Source: an uncultured Aquimarina sp. (GTDB taxonomy: Bacteria > Bacteroidota > Bacteroidia > Flavobacteriales > Flavobacteriaceae). Taken from it: a stretch of 55,077 bases of DNA. The position numbers were made by a program, and so were the translations under genes. The notes below the pieces were generated by a model that was given only the letters and a program-made list of their open reading frames with translations, had not been told where the DNA came from and did no database searches. Every line of letters starts with the position of its first letter. Positions within the stretch are counted from its first letter, which is position 1. This document shows positions 54,990-55,077 of this stretch, piece by piece. The stretch is from assembly GCA_947496705.1 (NCBI GenBank), contig CANMDW010000032.1, positions 1 to 55,077 of the forward strand, written 5' to 3'.

Positions 54990-55077
54990 TTATATATCGT
55001 TTTTTAATTGTGTTAATACCTCTATAGCTTGTTCTAAATGCCTCCGTTCGTGAGTTATTATTACATCAAAAGCGGTT
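54990..55077 (-). CDS. C-terminal end of a possible DinB-like protein
   Basis: On the minus strand a reading frame enters from beyond the window and stops at 54990-54992. The 28 visible residues include VIITHERRHLEQAIEVL and end LTQLKNDI. The H-E-R/K-R-H...QA pattern is typical of the last helix of DinB/YfiT four-helix proteins, where the second His is often a metal ligand. The fragment is short, so the family is tentative. It ends right next to the transposase remnant. Confidence 0.4.
   Translation of the reverse strand, partial: TAFDVIITHERRHLEQAIEVLTQLKNDI

Overview
The window looks like a chromosome piece from a marine flavobacterium (Bacteroidota), probably Aquimarina-like, although the genus is a guess. 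The DNA is AT-rich and start sites lack Shine-Dalgarno motifs. Many genes begin with a Sec signal peptide ending in a small residue before Q, and several end in a type A sorting domain of the type IX secretion system (T9SS).

Region 1 (1-7738) holds the tail of one T9SS cargo protein and two complete cargo proteins. One has a sialidase-like propeller with five tandem Ig-like repeats. The other has two pectate-lyase-like beta-helix domains, a PA14 domain and two duplicated carbohydrate-binding-like modules. Each of these units is followed by a strong hairpin terminator, so they are separate transcription units, probably for polysaccharide recognition or breakdown.

Region 2 (7792-43081) is about 35 kb and holds five same-strand genes with gaps of 12-43 bp, read as one probable operon. 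In order they encode a small beta-helix protein, a 4622-aa modular surface protein, a 1644-aa HAF-repeat protein, a 4667-aa giant with six ~485-aa repeats, and a 376-aa HAF-repeat protein. The two giants carry T9SS C-terminal domains; the other three do not. This is the most novel part of the window. The six repeats of the second giant contain a module resembling the C-terminal core of plant IQM proteins, and its N-terminus has a hydrolase-like domain with Asp where lipases have the nucleophile Ser.

Region 3 (43129-54259) is a nitrogen-scavenging cluster: an outer-membrane porin, an ABC importer (lipoprotein, permease, ATPase), two DUF1989 proteins, a biotin-dependent urea/guanidine carboxylase and an allophanate hydrolase. 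The two DUF1989 proteins and an Asp in the carboxyltransferase domain favour guanidine over urea as substrate. The proposed route is guanidine to carboxyguanidine to allophanate to ammonia and CO2. I saw no guanidine riboswitch.

Region 4 (54260-55077) holds a decayed IS5-like transposase fragment on the minus strand and the last codons of a possible DinB-like gene that continues past the window.
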